Of a stretch of DNA of 13,722 nucleotides, positions 7,019 to 13,722 are shown piece after piece (position 1 is the first letter of the stretch; each line of letters begins with the position of its first letter). Source of the DNA: Palsa-459 sp035510855. GTDB taxonomy: Bacteria > Actinomycetota > Acidimicrobiia > Acidimicrobiales > RAAP-2. Position numbers and translations under genes: made by a program. Under the pieces are notes generated by a model. It was given only the letters and a program-made list of their open reading frames with translations, made no database searches and was not told where the DNA came from. The DNA lies in assembly GCA_035510855.1 (NCBI GenBank), contig DATKGG010000035.1, forward strand, positions 1-13,722, given 5' to 3'.

Positions 7019-7024
7019 TACGGT
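7019..7024 (+). promoter_or_regulatory. -10 box for leaderless transcription of the SRPBCC gene
   Basis: TACGGT at 7019-7024 is followed by GAGCCC and then the ATG at 7031, again six bases from box to start codon. It lies in the 45-base gap after the exporter gene, so the SRPBCC gene is probably transcribed on its own as well as by any read-through. Confidence 0.55.
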
Positions 7025-7030
7025 GAGCCC

Positions 7031-7504
7031 ATGACGACACCCATCTCGGTCTCCGCCGACATCGCCGCTGCGCCGAGCACGGTCTGGGCGCTCGTCGCAG
7101 ACCTCACGCGCATGGGCGAGTGGTCCCCGGAGAACGAGGGCGCCGAGTGGCTCCGCGGCGCGAGGGGACCCGTCGTCGGCGCGACCTTCAAGGGCTCGAA
7201 CCGCCTCGGGTCGAAGACCTGGACGACGCACGGTCGGATCGTGGCCGCCGACACGGAGCGGACCCTGGCCTTTCGGATCACCACGATGGGCATGAAGGTC
7301 GCCGAGTGGCGCTACGAGCTCGCCGCGACCACCGAGGGCTGCACGGTGACGGAGGCCTTCACCGACGAGCGCGGGCCGATCATCAAGGCGCTGGGCCGCC
7401 TCGCGACAGGGGTGAAGGACCGCGGGTCGCACAACCGCGCGACGATGCAGACAACGCTCGAGCGCCTGAAGGCGGCCGCCGAGTCCCCTCGCGCGGCTCG
7501 CTGA
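7031..7504 (+). CDS. SRPBCC-family (START-like) small-ligand-binding protein
   Basis: A 157-residue cytoplasmic protein of the polyketide cyclase/dehydrase-like branch of the SRPBCC (Bet v 1-like) fold, which encloses a hydrophobic pocket. The opening SVSADIAAAPSTVWALVADL is the standard first strand and helix, followed by TRMGEWSPE, the fold's usual W-S-P turn. The middle strands (TTHGRIVAADTERTLAFRI, WRYELAATTEGCTVTEAF) and the long C-terminal helix with NRATMQTTLERLKAAAE complete the domain. Family members bind lipids, polyketides or other hydrophobic molecules, and some are enzymes; no residue here tells which. It follows the exporter gene by 45 bases and converges with the dehydrogenase operon. 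The start has no Shine-Dalgarno site but has a well-spaced -10 box. Confidence 0.82.
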   Translation: MTTPISVSADIAAAPSTVWALVADLTRMGEWSPENEGAEWLRGARGPVVGATFKGSNRLGSKTWTTHGRIVAADTERTLAFRITTMGMKVAEWRYELAATTEGCTVTEAFTDERGPIIKALGRLATGVKDRGSHNRATMQTTLERLKAAAESPRAAR

Positions 7505-7583
7505 CCGTCGGCTCAGCGCATCGACTCGGGCAGCTAAAGCGTTGAAGGGCTCGTCGCGCACGGCGAGGACGCCACCCGCGCTC

Positions 7584-7607
7584 GGGTGCCGCAGCGCGCC
7601 GGCACCT
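7584..7607. terminator. Possible bidirectional hairpin between converging genes
   Basis: GGTGCCG at 7585-7591 pairs with CGGCACC at 7600-7606 over an eight-base loop, with a G-T pair outside. It lies about 80 bases past the SRPBCC stop and about 53 bases past the E2 stop on the other strand. There is no T-tract, so the role is tentative. Confidence 0.33.
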
Positions 7608-7658
7608 GGCTGGTCGATCGCGTAGCGGTCGAGGTCGACGAGCGCGAGGGGTCGACCG

Positions 7659-9005
7659 TCATCGCGCGAGGAGCGCCGCGGCCGGGTCCTCGACGAACCT
7701 CGCGAGGTCGCGCAGGAACGTCGAGGCCAGCGCGCCGTCGACCATGCGGTGGTCGAACGTCACTGCCAGCTCGACGACCTGGCGCACGCACAGCACGCCA
7801 TCGAGCACCCAGGGCTGCGGCGAGATCTGGCCCACCGCGACGATCGCAGCGGTCCCGGGCGGCAGGATCGGCACGGCGCCGTCGATGCCGAACGGACCGA
7901 CGTTGGTGATCGTGAGCGTCGTGCCGAGCATGTCAGCGGGCGTCGTCGTTCCCGCCCTCGCCGTCGCGACCAGCGCGTCAAGGGCGCGCGCCATCCCCAC
8001 CAAGTCGAGCTTGTCCGCCGCTTTGATGTTGGGCAGAATGAGGCCGCGCTCGGTGGCGGCCGCGATGCCGAGGCCGATCGAGCGACGCACGATCACCTCG
8101 CCGGCGGCGTCATCGAAGGACGAGTTGATACCGGGGTGCTCCCGAGCCACGTGACACACGCCGAGGGCGATGATCGTGAGCGGCGACAGCTTCACCCCGG
8201 CGAGGGCAGGGCGGTCCCGGAGCGACGCCACGAGGTCCATCGTCCTCGTCGCGTCCACCTTCAGCCACGCGGCCGCGTGCGGCGCGGTGAAGGCGCTCTT
8301 GACCATCGCCTCTGCCATGGACCGGAGCACCCCGCGGACGGGGATCCGTTCCTCGAGCGGTCCATCGTCCCATCCGGCGATCGTGACGCCCGCGAACCTG
8401 GACGGCCCGGTAGGCGCGTGCACAGTCGGCGAGGTGCCCGGCGAGGCGGCCTGCTCCACGTCGGCGCGGGTGATGAGCCCGTCGCGTCCGGTGCCCCGGA
8501 CCGAGGCGAGGTCGACGTGCAGTGACTTCGCGTACTTGCGCACCGGCGGGGTGGATCGCGGGGCGAGCTGCGGCGCGCTCGGAGCCGCCGTCACAGGTGG
8601 CGGGGTGCTGGTCGTCGCGGGTGGCCCCGCGGCGCTGCGGCGGTGCCGCCGCGACGGCGCTGTCTCGGTCGCGACGCCGTAGCCGACGAGGACCGCGGTG
8701 CGCGCCGCCGGCGCCTCCGCCGTCGTCGACTCGGCCGTGGCCGGGGCCACGACTGGCTCGTCACCTCCGACGTCGATCGAGATGATCGACGAGCCGACGT
8801 CCACGACGTCGCCGGGCTCAGCGTGCAGCGCGACGACGGTGCCCTCATAGGGGCTCGGCAGCTCGACGGTCGCCTTCGCGGTCTCGATGTCCACGAGCGG
8901 CTGGTTGAGGGTCACCGTGTCGCCGACGCTCACCTTCCACGTCACGATCTCTGCCTCGGTCAGGCCCTCGCCAACGTCAGGCAGGAGGAACTCGCGAGAT
9001 GCCAC
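7659..9005 (-). CDS. bkdC: 2-oxo acid dehydrogenase E2 (dihydrolipoamide acyltransferase)
   Basis: Core subunit of a pyruvate or branched-chain 2-oxo acid dehydrogenase complex, 448 residues. It accepts the acyl group made by E1 on a swinging lipoyl arm and passes it to CoA. One lipoyl domain (1-79) carries Lys44 in DIETAKATVEL. A long Ala/Pro/Thr linker includes LVGYGVATE and a run of arginines, as in actinobacterial BkdC. The peripheral subunit-binding domain covers about 150-186 (VRKYAKSLHVDLASVRGTG). The catalytic domain runs from about 215 to the end, with His419 and Asp423 in DHRMVDGA. The GTG start lies three bases after the E1-beta stop and has no clear Shine-Dalgarno site, so it is probably translationally coupled. 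One lipoyl domain and normal length suggest an intact gene. Pyruvate versus branched-chain specificity is not decided by the sequence; the branched-chain name follows the likeness to mycobacterial BkdABC. Confidence 0.93.
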   Translation of the reverse strand: MASREFLLPDVGEGLTEAEIVTWKVSVGDTVTLNQPLVDIETAKATVELPSPYEGTVVALHAEPGDVVDVGSSIISIDVGGDEPVVAPATAESTTAEAPAARTAVLVGYGVATETAPSRRHRRSAAGPPATTSTPPPVTAAPSAPQLAPRSTPPVRKYAKSLHVDLASVRGTGRDGLITRADVEQAASPGTSPTVHAPTGPSRFAGVTIAGWDDGPLEERIPVRGVLRSMAEAMVKSAFTAPHAAAWLKVDATRTMDLVASLRDRPALAGVKLSPLTIIALGVCHVAREHPGINSSFDDAAGEVIVRRSIGLGIAAATERGLILPNIKAADKLDLVGMARALDALVATARAGTTTPADMLGTTLTITNVGPFGIDGAVPILPPGTAAIVAVGQISPQPWVLDGVLCVRQVVELAVTFDHRMVDGALASTFLRDLARFVEDPAAALLAR

Positions 9006-9008
9006 GAC

Positions 9009-9983
9009 CTAGAACTCGAATGCGCGGTCGAGCGCGTCCAGCAGCCGGTCGACGTTGGGGAGGTAGTCCTCCTCGACGCGGCTCGGCGGATAGGGGGTGT
9101 GGTACCCGCCGACGCGGAGCGGTGGCGCGCTGAGCGAGTAGAAGCACCGCTCGGTGAGTCGGGCTGCGATCTCCGCGCCGATGCCGCCGAACACGGGCGC
9201 CTCGTGGGCGACGATCAGCCGCCCGGTCTTCTCGACCGAGGCGACCACGGTGCCCACGTCGAGCGGGGAGATCGATCGCAGGTCGATGACCTCGAGGCTG
9301 CGCCCTTCGCCCTCGGCCGCCGTCGCGGCCGCGAGACAGGTCTTCACGCTCGGGCCGTAGCTGACGAGCGTGGCGTCGGTGCCCGCGCGGCGCACAGCCG
9401 CGCTAAAGAGGCTCGAGGGCGGCGTGGTCTCGTCGACCTCGCCCTTCTCCCAGTAGCGGCACTTGGGCTCCAAGAAGATCACCGGGTCCGCGCACTCGAT
9501 CGCCTGGCGGATCATCCAGTACCCGTCGTTCGGCGTCGACGGCGAGACCACGCGCAGACCGGCGGTGTGCGCGAAGTAGGCCTCGGGGCTCTCGGAGTGG
9601 TGCTCGACCGCCCCGATGCCACCGCCGAAGGGAATCCTGACCACGAGCGACAGCGTGATCGCGCCCTCCGAGCGCGCGTGCTGCTTGGCCACCTGGGAGA
9701 CGAGCTGGTCGAACGCCGGGTAGACGAACCCGTCGAACTGGATCTCCGAGATGGGCCGGTAGCCGCGCATCGCGAGACCCACCGAGGTGCCGACGATCCC
9801 TGCCTCGCCGAGCGGCGAGTCGATGACGCGGAGCTCGCCGAAGTCCTTCTGCAGGCCGTCGGTGACGCGGAAGACGCCCCCGAGCTTGCCGATGTCCTCG
9901 CCCAAGAGCAGCACCTTGGGGTTGTCCTCCATCGACTTGCGCAGGCCCTCGTTGATGGCCTTTGCGAGTGTGAGCTCGGTCAC
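9009..9983 (-). CDS. bkdB: 2-oxo acid dehydrogenase E1, beta subunit
   Basis: A 324-residue beta chain of the thiamine-diphosphate-dependent E1 decarboxylase, which pairs with the alpha chain in an alpha2-beta2 tetramer. The N-terminal pyrimidine-binding domain shows VLLLGEDIGKLGGVFRVT (the glutamate activates thiamine), RVIDSPLGEAGIVGTSVGLA, FDGFVYPAFDQLV and GGGIGAVEHHSESPEA. The C-terminal transketolase-like domain has DATLVSYGPSVKTCL, EVIDLRSISPLD and the closing YLPNVDRLLDAL. The GTG start at 9983 overlaps the alpha-subunit stop by four bases (GTGA), and AGGGAG at 9990-9995 lies six bases before it, so this start is well supported although the frame stays open far upstream inside the alpha gene. 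Length is normal for the family. Confidence 0.94.
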   Translation of the reverse strand: MTELTLAKAINEGLRKSMEDNPKVLLLGEDIGKLGGVFRVTDGLQKDFGELRVIDSPLGEAGIVGTSVGLAMRGYRPISEIQFDGFVYPAFDQLVSQVAKQHARSEGAITLSLVVRIPFGGGIGAVEHHSESPEAYFAHTAGLRVVSPSTPNDGYWMIRQAIECADPVIFLEPKCRYWEKGEVDETTPPSSLFSAAVRRAGTDATLVSYGPSVKTCLAAATAAEGEGRSLEVIDLRSISPLDVGTVVASVEKTGRLIVAHEAPVFGGIGAEIAARLTERCFYSLSAPPLRVGGYHTPYPPSRVEEDYLPNVDRLLDALDRAFEF

Positions 9984-11095
9984 TTGAGACTCCCTGCTTC
10001 CTCGGCACCGATCAGCGCGACCATGTCGGCGCGCTCCTCGTCGATCAGCGGGTGCGGCTCTTGGTAGACGTGGTCGAAGATCGAGACCGGCGTGGGGCCG
10101 AACATCGACAGCACGGCGTCTCGCAGCTCGCGGGCCGCGACGTCGGCCTCGGTGTCGATGGACTCGATCCACGCCTGGTCGGCGGCCTTGGTCGCCAGAA
10201 GATACGTGCGCAGACGGTCGATCGGGTCCTTGCGCTCCCACTCTTCGAGGTCGGCCAGGATCCGGTAGCGGGTGGGGTCGTCCGAGGTCGTGTGGGCGCC
10301 CATGCGGTAGGTGAAGGCCTCTATCAGGGTGGGCCCCGATCCCTCTCGAGCCCGCGCGAGGGCGGCCCTCGTGACCGCGAGCATCGCGAACACGTCGTTG
10401 CCGTCGACGCGCACGCCAGGGAAGCCGAAGCCATCCGCTCGCTTGTACAGCGGGATCCGGCTCTGGCGCTCCGTCGGCTCGGAGATCGCCCAGTGGTTGT
10501 TCTGGAGCAGGAAGACCACCGGAGCCTGGAACACCGCTGCCCACACGAAGGACTCGGCGATGTCGCCCTGGCTCATCGCGCCGTCGCCGATGCACACCAT
10601 GACGGCGGACTCCGCGCCGTCGTGCTGGACGCCCATCGCGTAGCCGACCGCGTTGATCGCGTTGTTGCCGATCACGATCGACGGCTCGGCGTGGTTGAAC
10701 TCGTAGGGGTCCCAGCCGCCGTTGGTCACCTGGCGGAAGCTGCGGGCCGACTGGGCCGGCGAGATGCCGCGGCACCACGCGATGCCGTGCTCGCGGTAGC
10801 CGGGGAAGGAGAAGTCGTCGGGCTCGAGCGCGCGTCCGGCGCCGATCTGGGCAGCCTCTTGGCCGCGCAGCGGCGCCCACAGGGCGAGCTGTCCTTGGCG
10901 CTGCAGCGACGTGGCCTCGACGTCAACGCGCCGGATGTGCACCATGTCGCGGTAGAGGCCCTTCGCCTCGTCCGCGGCGATCTCGAGGGCGTAGTCCTTG
11001 TGCTCGACACGCTCCCCGGTGGGGCTCAACAGCTGGACGAAGTCCACCTCTGCAGCCGGAGCATCCTCACGCGTCCCACGTCCCGCACGCACCAT
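9980..11095 (-). CDS. bkdA: 2-oxo acid dehydrogenase E1, alpha subunit (BkdA/Rv2497c-like)
   Basis: A 371-residue alpha chain of E1, the thiamine-diphosphate enzyme that decarboxylates a 2-oxo acid and acylates the lipoyl group of E2. The cofactor motif starts with GDGAMSQGDIAESF at 170-183 and ends at QNN (198-200). The segment SLQRQGQLALWAPLRGQEAA and the following PGYREHGIAWCRG strongly recall mycobacterial BkdA, formerly called PdhA, which favours a branched-chain substrate; pyruvate cannot be excluded. The phosphorylation-loop region YRMGAHTTSDDPTRYR is present. The ATG at 11095 is chosen because GAGGAGG at 11105-11111 lies nine bases before it; the frame extends to a TTG at 11128, but that would place the ribosome-binding site inside the gene. 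It is the first gene of the E1-alpha/E1-beta/E2 operon and is divergent from an exporter gene. Confidence 0.93.
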   Translation of the reverse strand: MVRAGRGTREDAPAAEVDFVQLLSPTGERVEHKDYALEIAADEAKGLYRDMVHIRRVDVEATSLQRQGQLALWAPLRGQEAAQIGAGRALEPDDFSFPGYREHGIAWCRGISPAQSARSFRQVTNGGWDPYEFNHAEPSIVIGNNAINAVGYAMGVQHDGAESAVMVCIGDGAMSQGDIAESFVWAAVFQAPVVFLLQNNHWAISEPTERQSRIPLYKRADGFGFPGVRVDGNDVFAMLAVTRAALARAREGSGPTLIEAFTYRMGAHTTSDDPTRYRILADLEEWERKDPIDRLRTYLLATKAADQAWIESIDTEADVAARELRDAVLSMFGPTPVSIFDHVYQEPHPLIDEERADMVALIGAEEAGSLK

Positions 11096-11104
11096 TTCCC
11101 GTCG

Positions 11105-11136
11105 CCTCCTCGGGCCAATGTGCCCCAATCACCGTA
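11105..11136 (-). promoter_or_regulatory. Promoter -10 box and ribosome-binding site of the bkd operon
   Basis: Read on the minus strand, TACGGT (11136-11131) is a TANNNT box, followed about 20 bases on by GAGGAGG (11111-11105) and the ATG at 11095. Unlike the other TANNNT starts here, this gene has a leader of about 29 bases with a proper Shine-Dalgarno site. No clear -35 element or operator is visible. Confidence 0.5.
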
Positions 11137-11170
11137 GCCGGGGGCACCGCCGATTCCGCGCCGGCTCTCC

Positions 11171-11176
11171 TAGCAT
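11171..11176 (+). promoter_or_regulatory. -10 box for leaderless transcription of the MFS_3 exporter
   Basis: TAGCAT at 11171-11176 is followed by CGCGCG and then the GTG at 11183, six bases from box to start. It lies 34 bases from the -10 box of the divergent bkd operon, so the two promoters share one 87-bp region and could be under common control. Confidence 0.58.
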
Positions 11177-11182
11177 CGCGCG

Positions 11183-12409
11183 GTGCCGCGGATCCTCGTC
11201 GACCTCGCGCCGCTGCGCGCGAGCCGCGACTTCCGGCTCCTGTTCGTCGGCCAGCTGGTCTCGATGCTCGGGAACCAGGTCACGATCGTGGCTGTCTCGT
11301 TCCAGGTGTACCACCTCACCAACTCGACCCTCCAGGTCGGTGCGGTCAGCTTGGTGCAGCTGCCGCTCCTCGTCGGCGGCTCGCTCGTGGGCGGGACCGT
11401 CGGCGACGTCATCGACAAGCGAACGATGCTCGCGTGGAGCGCGGTCGGGCTCGCGGTCGTGACCTCGCTCATCGCGGTCAACGCCACCCTCGCGCACCCG
11501 TCGCTCGTCGCGATCTACGTCCTCACGGCGATCACGTCGGGGTTGGCCGGCTTCTCCAACCCCGCGCGGAACTCGGCGATACCGAGCCTCGTGCCGCGAG
11601 AGCTGCTGATCGCGGCCTACTCGCTGAACCAGGTCACGATCCAGATCGCGACGGTCTTGGGGCCTGCGCTCGGCGGTGTCCTCGCGGCCATCAACCTCCC
11701 GGTCGCCTACGGCCTCGACGCGCTGAGCTTCCTCGCGATCGCCGCCGCGACGTCGGCAATGTCGCCGATTCCCCCGTCGGGCGAAGCACGGCGCGCAGGA
11801 CTTCGCGCGATCCTCGACGGCTTCTCGTACCTCCGCGGGCACCAGGTCGTCCAAGGGGTGTACCTCCTCGACCTCAACGCCATGATCCTCGGGATGCCGT
11901 CTGCGCTGTTCCCCGCGTTCGCGATCCACCGGTTCCACGGCGGCGCCGCCACGGTCGGTCTCTTGTTCGCCGCGCCCGGCATCGGCGCGCTGATCGGGGC
12001 GTTCACGTCCGGCTGGGTCGAGCCGGTCCGACGGCGCGGCCGCGCGGTCGTCATCGCCGTCGTGGTCTGGGGCTTGGCCATCGCCGCGTTCGGGGCAGTG
12101 AGCGTGCTCTGGGCGTCGATCGTGCTCCTCGGCATCGCTGGATGGGCCGACGTCATCTCCGCGGTGCTGCGCAACACCATCTTGCAGACCTCGATCGAGG
12201 AGTCCTTCCGCACGCGCATGTCGTCGTTCCAGATGGCGGTCGTCCAGGGCGGGCCACGACTCGGAAACTTCGAGGCGGGTGCGGTCGCGGCGATCAGCAC
12301 GCCCGCGATCTCCGCGATCTCGGGCGGCCTCGGGTGCGCGATCGGTGCGCTCCTTCTCGCGTGGCGGCTCCCACGATTCGTCAAGGCTGAGCGCCCGGTG
12401 CACGACTGA
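11183..12409 (+). CDS. MFS exporter, MFS_3/EntS-like (12 TM)
   Basis: A 408-residue inner-membrane transporter. It starts with LVDLAPLRASRDFRLLFVGQ, the short amphipathic lead and first helix seen in the EntS-like DHA3 branch. The loop after helix 2 has VGDVIDKRTML, a variant of motif A. Between helices 4 and 5 lies the branch hallmark FSNPARNSAIPSLVPRELL followed by LNQVTIQIATVLGPALGGVL (motif C-like). About twelve hydrophobic segments fill the chain and the C-terminus is a short charged tail. Members of this branch export siderophores, macrolides or other small molecules; the substrate here is unknown. The GTG at 11183 lacks a Shine-Dalgarno site but has a well-placed -10 box, consistent with a leaderless mRNA. 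It is divergent from the bkd operon and converges with rlmN. Confidence 0.87.
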   Translation: MPRILVDLAPLRASRDFRLLFVGQLVSMLGNQVTIVAVSFQVYHLTNSTLQVGAVSLVQLPLLVGGSLVGGTVGDVIDKRTMLAWSAVGLAVVTSLIAVNATLAHPSLVAIYVLTAITSGLAGFSNPARNSAIPSLVPRELLIAAYSLNQVTIQIATVLGPALGGVLAAINLPVAYGLDALSFLAIAAATSAMSPIPPSGEARRAGLRAILDGFSYLRGHQVVQGVYLLDLNAMILGMPSALFPAFAIHRFHGGAATVGLLFAAPGIGALIGAFTSGWVEPVRRRGRAVVIAVVVWGLAIAAFGAVSVLWASIVLLGIAGWADVISAVLRNTILQTSIEESFRTRMSSFQMAVVQGGPRLGNFEAGAVAAISTPAISAISGGLGCAIGALLLAWRLPRFVKAERPVHD

Positions 12410-12462
12410 ACCCAGGACGGACCGCGCGAGCTTGCAGCACACCGCGGCGCCGTCGATGCCAG

Positions 12463-12504
12463 CCGGGTCCGAGGTCATCGCCGTGGACCACTTCTGGACC
12501 CCGG
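12463..12504. terminator. Possible bidirectional hairpin between the exporter gene and rlmN
   Basis: CCGGGTCC at 12463-12470 can pair with GGACCCCGG at 12496-12504 with one bulged base, enclosing 25 bases. It lies in the 107-base gap between two converging stop codons. The stem is modest and no T-tract follows, so this is only a candidate. Confidence 0.28.
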
Positions 12505-12516
12505 TTGCTCCGTGTC

Positions 12517-13581
12517 TCAGCGGCCCCGAGCCGGTGACACCGACACGCTGACTCGGGACCTGCGGGGCGCCTTGGCGCCGGCGACGGCCGCGAGCTGCCC
12601 GCAGGCGGCGTCGATCTCACGACCGCGCGTCGCGCGGATCGTGGCGTTGACGCCGTGGGACTCGAGGGCGGCGCGGAATCGCAGGACGCCCTCGCGCGGC
12701 GTCCCGCGCGTCGGGTAGCCCCGCGTCGGGTTGAGCGGGATGAGGTTGACGTGCGCGCGGCACCGCGAGGCGATCGCGGCCAGCTCGTCGGCGTCTCGCA
12801 GCCGGTCGTTGACCTCGTCGATGAGCGCCCACTCGAAGGACATGCGCCGACCCGTCGATGCGTTCCACTGGTGGCACGCGGCCTCCAGGCGCTCGAGCGG
12901 GTAGGTCCGGTTGAGCGGGACCAGCGTGTCGCGCAGCGCGTCGTTCGCGGCATGGAGGCTGACGGCGAGCGTGACGGTCGGCGCATCGAGCGCGAGGCGC
13001 TCGATGGCCGGCGCGACCCCGACGGTCGACACGGTGAGGTGCCTCGCGGAGAGGCCGAGGCGCTGGTTGAGCGCGCGAAGCGTCGCGAGCGTGGCGTCGT
13101 AGTTCGCGAGCGGCTCGCCCATCCCCATGAACACGACGTTGCTCACGCGCCGCGGCTCGACGGCGCGCGCGGCGGCCACCACCTGCTCGATCAGCTCGGT
13201 GGCAACGAGGTGCCGACGGAACCCTGCCTGGCCGGTCGCGCAGAACGTGCAGCCCATCGCGCAGCCCGCCTGCGAGGAGATGCAGACCGTGACCCGGTCC
13301 TGGTAGGCCATCGCCACGGTCTCGATCGTCGCCCCGTGGTGGAGCGCGAAGACCCACTTGATCGTCCGGCCCCCGTCGGCGACCGACTCAGTGACGACGC
13401 GGAGCGCCGGCGGCAGCGCGGCCTCGAGGCGCTCGCGGAGCTCCTTCGGGAGCACCGTCAGCTCGCTGGGGCGGCGCAGCTGGCGCCACAGGCCCTCGTC
13501 GACCTGCCGGAGCCGATAGGCAGGCTGGTCCGCAAGCAAGCCCTCGAGCACGGCGGGATCGGGGTCGTAGGCGCTCGGCAC
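12517..13581 (-). CDS. rlmN: Dual-specificity RNA methyltransferase RlmN (23S A2503 / tRNA A37)
   Basis: A 354-residue radical-SAM enzyme that methylates C2 of A2503 in 23S rRNA and of A37 in some tRNAs. The [4Fe-4S] cluster motif CAMGCTFC gives Cys107, Cys111 and Cys114. GMGEPLANYD at 153-162 is the SAM-binding GGE-like motif, and GREIDAACGQL provides Cys327, the second catalytic cysteine that forms the covalent RNA intermediate. The N-terminal helical domain (about 8-60) and the strands with VADGGRTIKWVFAL are complete, so the protein appears full length. The last 17 residues are a basic Ser/Arg/Val tail. The GTG at 13581 is the first possible start and lies only a few bases from an insertion element, so the native upstream region is lost; no Shine-Dalgarno site is visible before it. 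Confidence 0.94.
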   Translation of the reverse strand: MPSAYDPDPAVLEGLLADQPAYRLRQVDEGLWRQLRRPSELTVLPKELRERLEAALPPALRVVTESVADGGRTIKWVFALHHGATIETVAMAYQDRVTVCISSQAGCAMGCTFCATGQAGFRRHLVATELIEQVVAAARAVEPRRVSNVVFMGMGEPLANYDATLATLRALNQRLGLSARHLTVSTVGVAPAIERLALDAPTVTLAVSLHAANDALRDTLVPLNRTYPLERLEAACHQWNASTGRRMSFEWALIDEVNDRLRDADELAAIASRCRAHVNLIPLNPTRGYPTRGTPREGVLRFRAALESHGVNATIRATRGREIDAACGQLAAVAGAKAPRRSRVSVSVSPARGR

Positions 13582-13585
13582 CTAG

Positions 13586-13722
13586 GAGCGTGTTGATTTA
13601 ATCGCTCCAAGAGCTGGGTTGCGCACCGGCCGTGGCGGAGACTTGGGGGATGCAGGGACACTCCGAAGTCGACCGTGAGCTCCTCGACGCCGCGGCACTC
13701 TGTCGACAGCTCGTGCCCGTTG
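13586..13722 (+). mobile_element. Left end of an IS1182-family insertion sequence (partial)
   Basis: Sequence directly upstream of rlmN that leads into a transposase gene facing away from rlmN. The end is taken near 13586, after the CTAG at 13582-13585 that follows the rlmN start codon. The terminal part GGAGCG (13585-13590) and CGCTCC (13603-13608) form a subterminal inverted repeat around TGTTGATTTAAT, a patch clearly richer in A/T than the surroundings. The right end, its inverted repeat and any target duplication lie outside the window, so the exact boundary is approximate. Confidence 0.6.
13650..13722 (+). CDS. Transposase N-terminus, IS1182 family (partial)
   Basis: Only the first 24 codons are in the window: MQGHSEVDRELLDAAALC followed by RQLVP. 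This fits the opening of actinobacterial IS1182-type DDE transposases, which typically begin MQG.S...RELLDA and continue with a HLV-P stretch ahead of a VFAFLAEHR-like helix. GGAG at 13637-13640 lies nine bases before the ATG. The DDE catalytic core lies beyond the window, so activity cannot be judged. The call rests on remembered family resemblance over a short segment. Confidence 0.65.
   Translation, partial: MQGHSEVDRELLDAAALCRQLVPV

Noticed and set aside
7534..7662. A 42-codon minus-strand frame overlapping the E2 stop codon as ATGA
   Set aside because: The overlap looks like coupling, but the translation is Ser/Thr/Arg low-complexity without a motif. A neighbouring frame (LALVDLDRYAIDQPGAG) reads more like protein but has no start codon, so codon bias of high-GC DNA is the likelier cause.
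11129..12478. Long minus-strand frame opposite the MFS_3 exporter beginning MTSDPAGIDGAAVCCKLARS
   Set aside because: After the first 30 residues it becomes an Arg/Asp/Glu-rich antisense shadow of the exporter gene, which has clear transporter motifs on the + strand.
1..13722. CRISPR array, toxin-antitoxin pair, defence island or biosynthetic cluster
   Set aside because: I saw no regularly spaced repeats, no nuclease, methyltransferase/restriction or toxin-like small gene pair, and no multi-gene set beyond the dehydrogenase operon.

Overview
The window is high-GC DNA with GTG starts, tightly overlapping genes and several TANNNT -10 boxes lying exactly six bases before a start codon. Together with an E1-alpha resembling mycobacterial BkdA (Rv2497c) and a RegX3-like response regulator, this points to an actinobacterium, perhaps an acidimicrobial lineage. 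That placement is inference; no rRNA or tRNA gene is present.

Left part (1-3.5 kb) looks accessory. It opens with a decayed tyrosine integrase, frameshifted by an apparent extra CG dinucleotide and cut off before its catalytic domain. Next comes a secreted right-handed beta-helix protein with a C-terminal FN3-like domain, closed by a very strong 20-bp hairpin, then a stand-alone APH-fold kinase. A gene-poor stretch of about 650 bp follows.

Middle part (3.9-7.5 kb, all + strand): a RegX3-like response regulator without an adjacent kinase, preceded and overlapped by a possible leaderless small ORF; a BCP-type peroxiredoxin; a 14-TM DHA2-type MFS exporter; and an SRPBCC protein. The peroxiredoxin and SRPBCC genes each appear to have their own leaderless promoter.

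Right part (7.6-13.7 kb): a minus-strand operon for a 2-oxo acid dehydrogenase complex (E1-alpha, E1-beta, E2; no E3 here) is divergent from a 12-TM MFS_3/EntS-like exporter across an 87-bp shared promoter region. A convergent minus-strand rlmN follows. Immediately upstream of rlmN's GTG start begins what looks like an IS1182-family element, whose transposase runs off the window in the opposite direction. The window is therefore bracketed by mobile DNA: a dead integrase on the left and an apparently intact IS end on the right.

I did not find a convincing wholly new system. The most unusual points are the small ORF overlapping the response-regulator start, the repeated six-base leaderless spacing, the IS placed at the rlmN start codon, and the integrase-linked secreted beta-helix protein.
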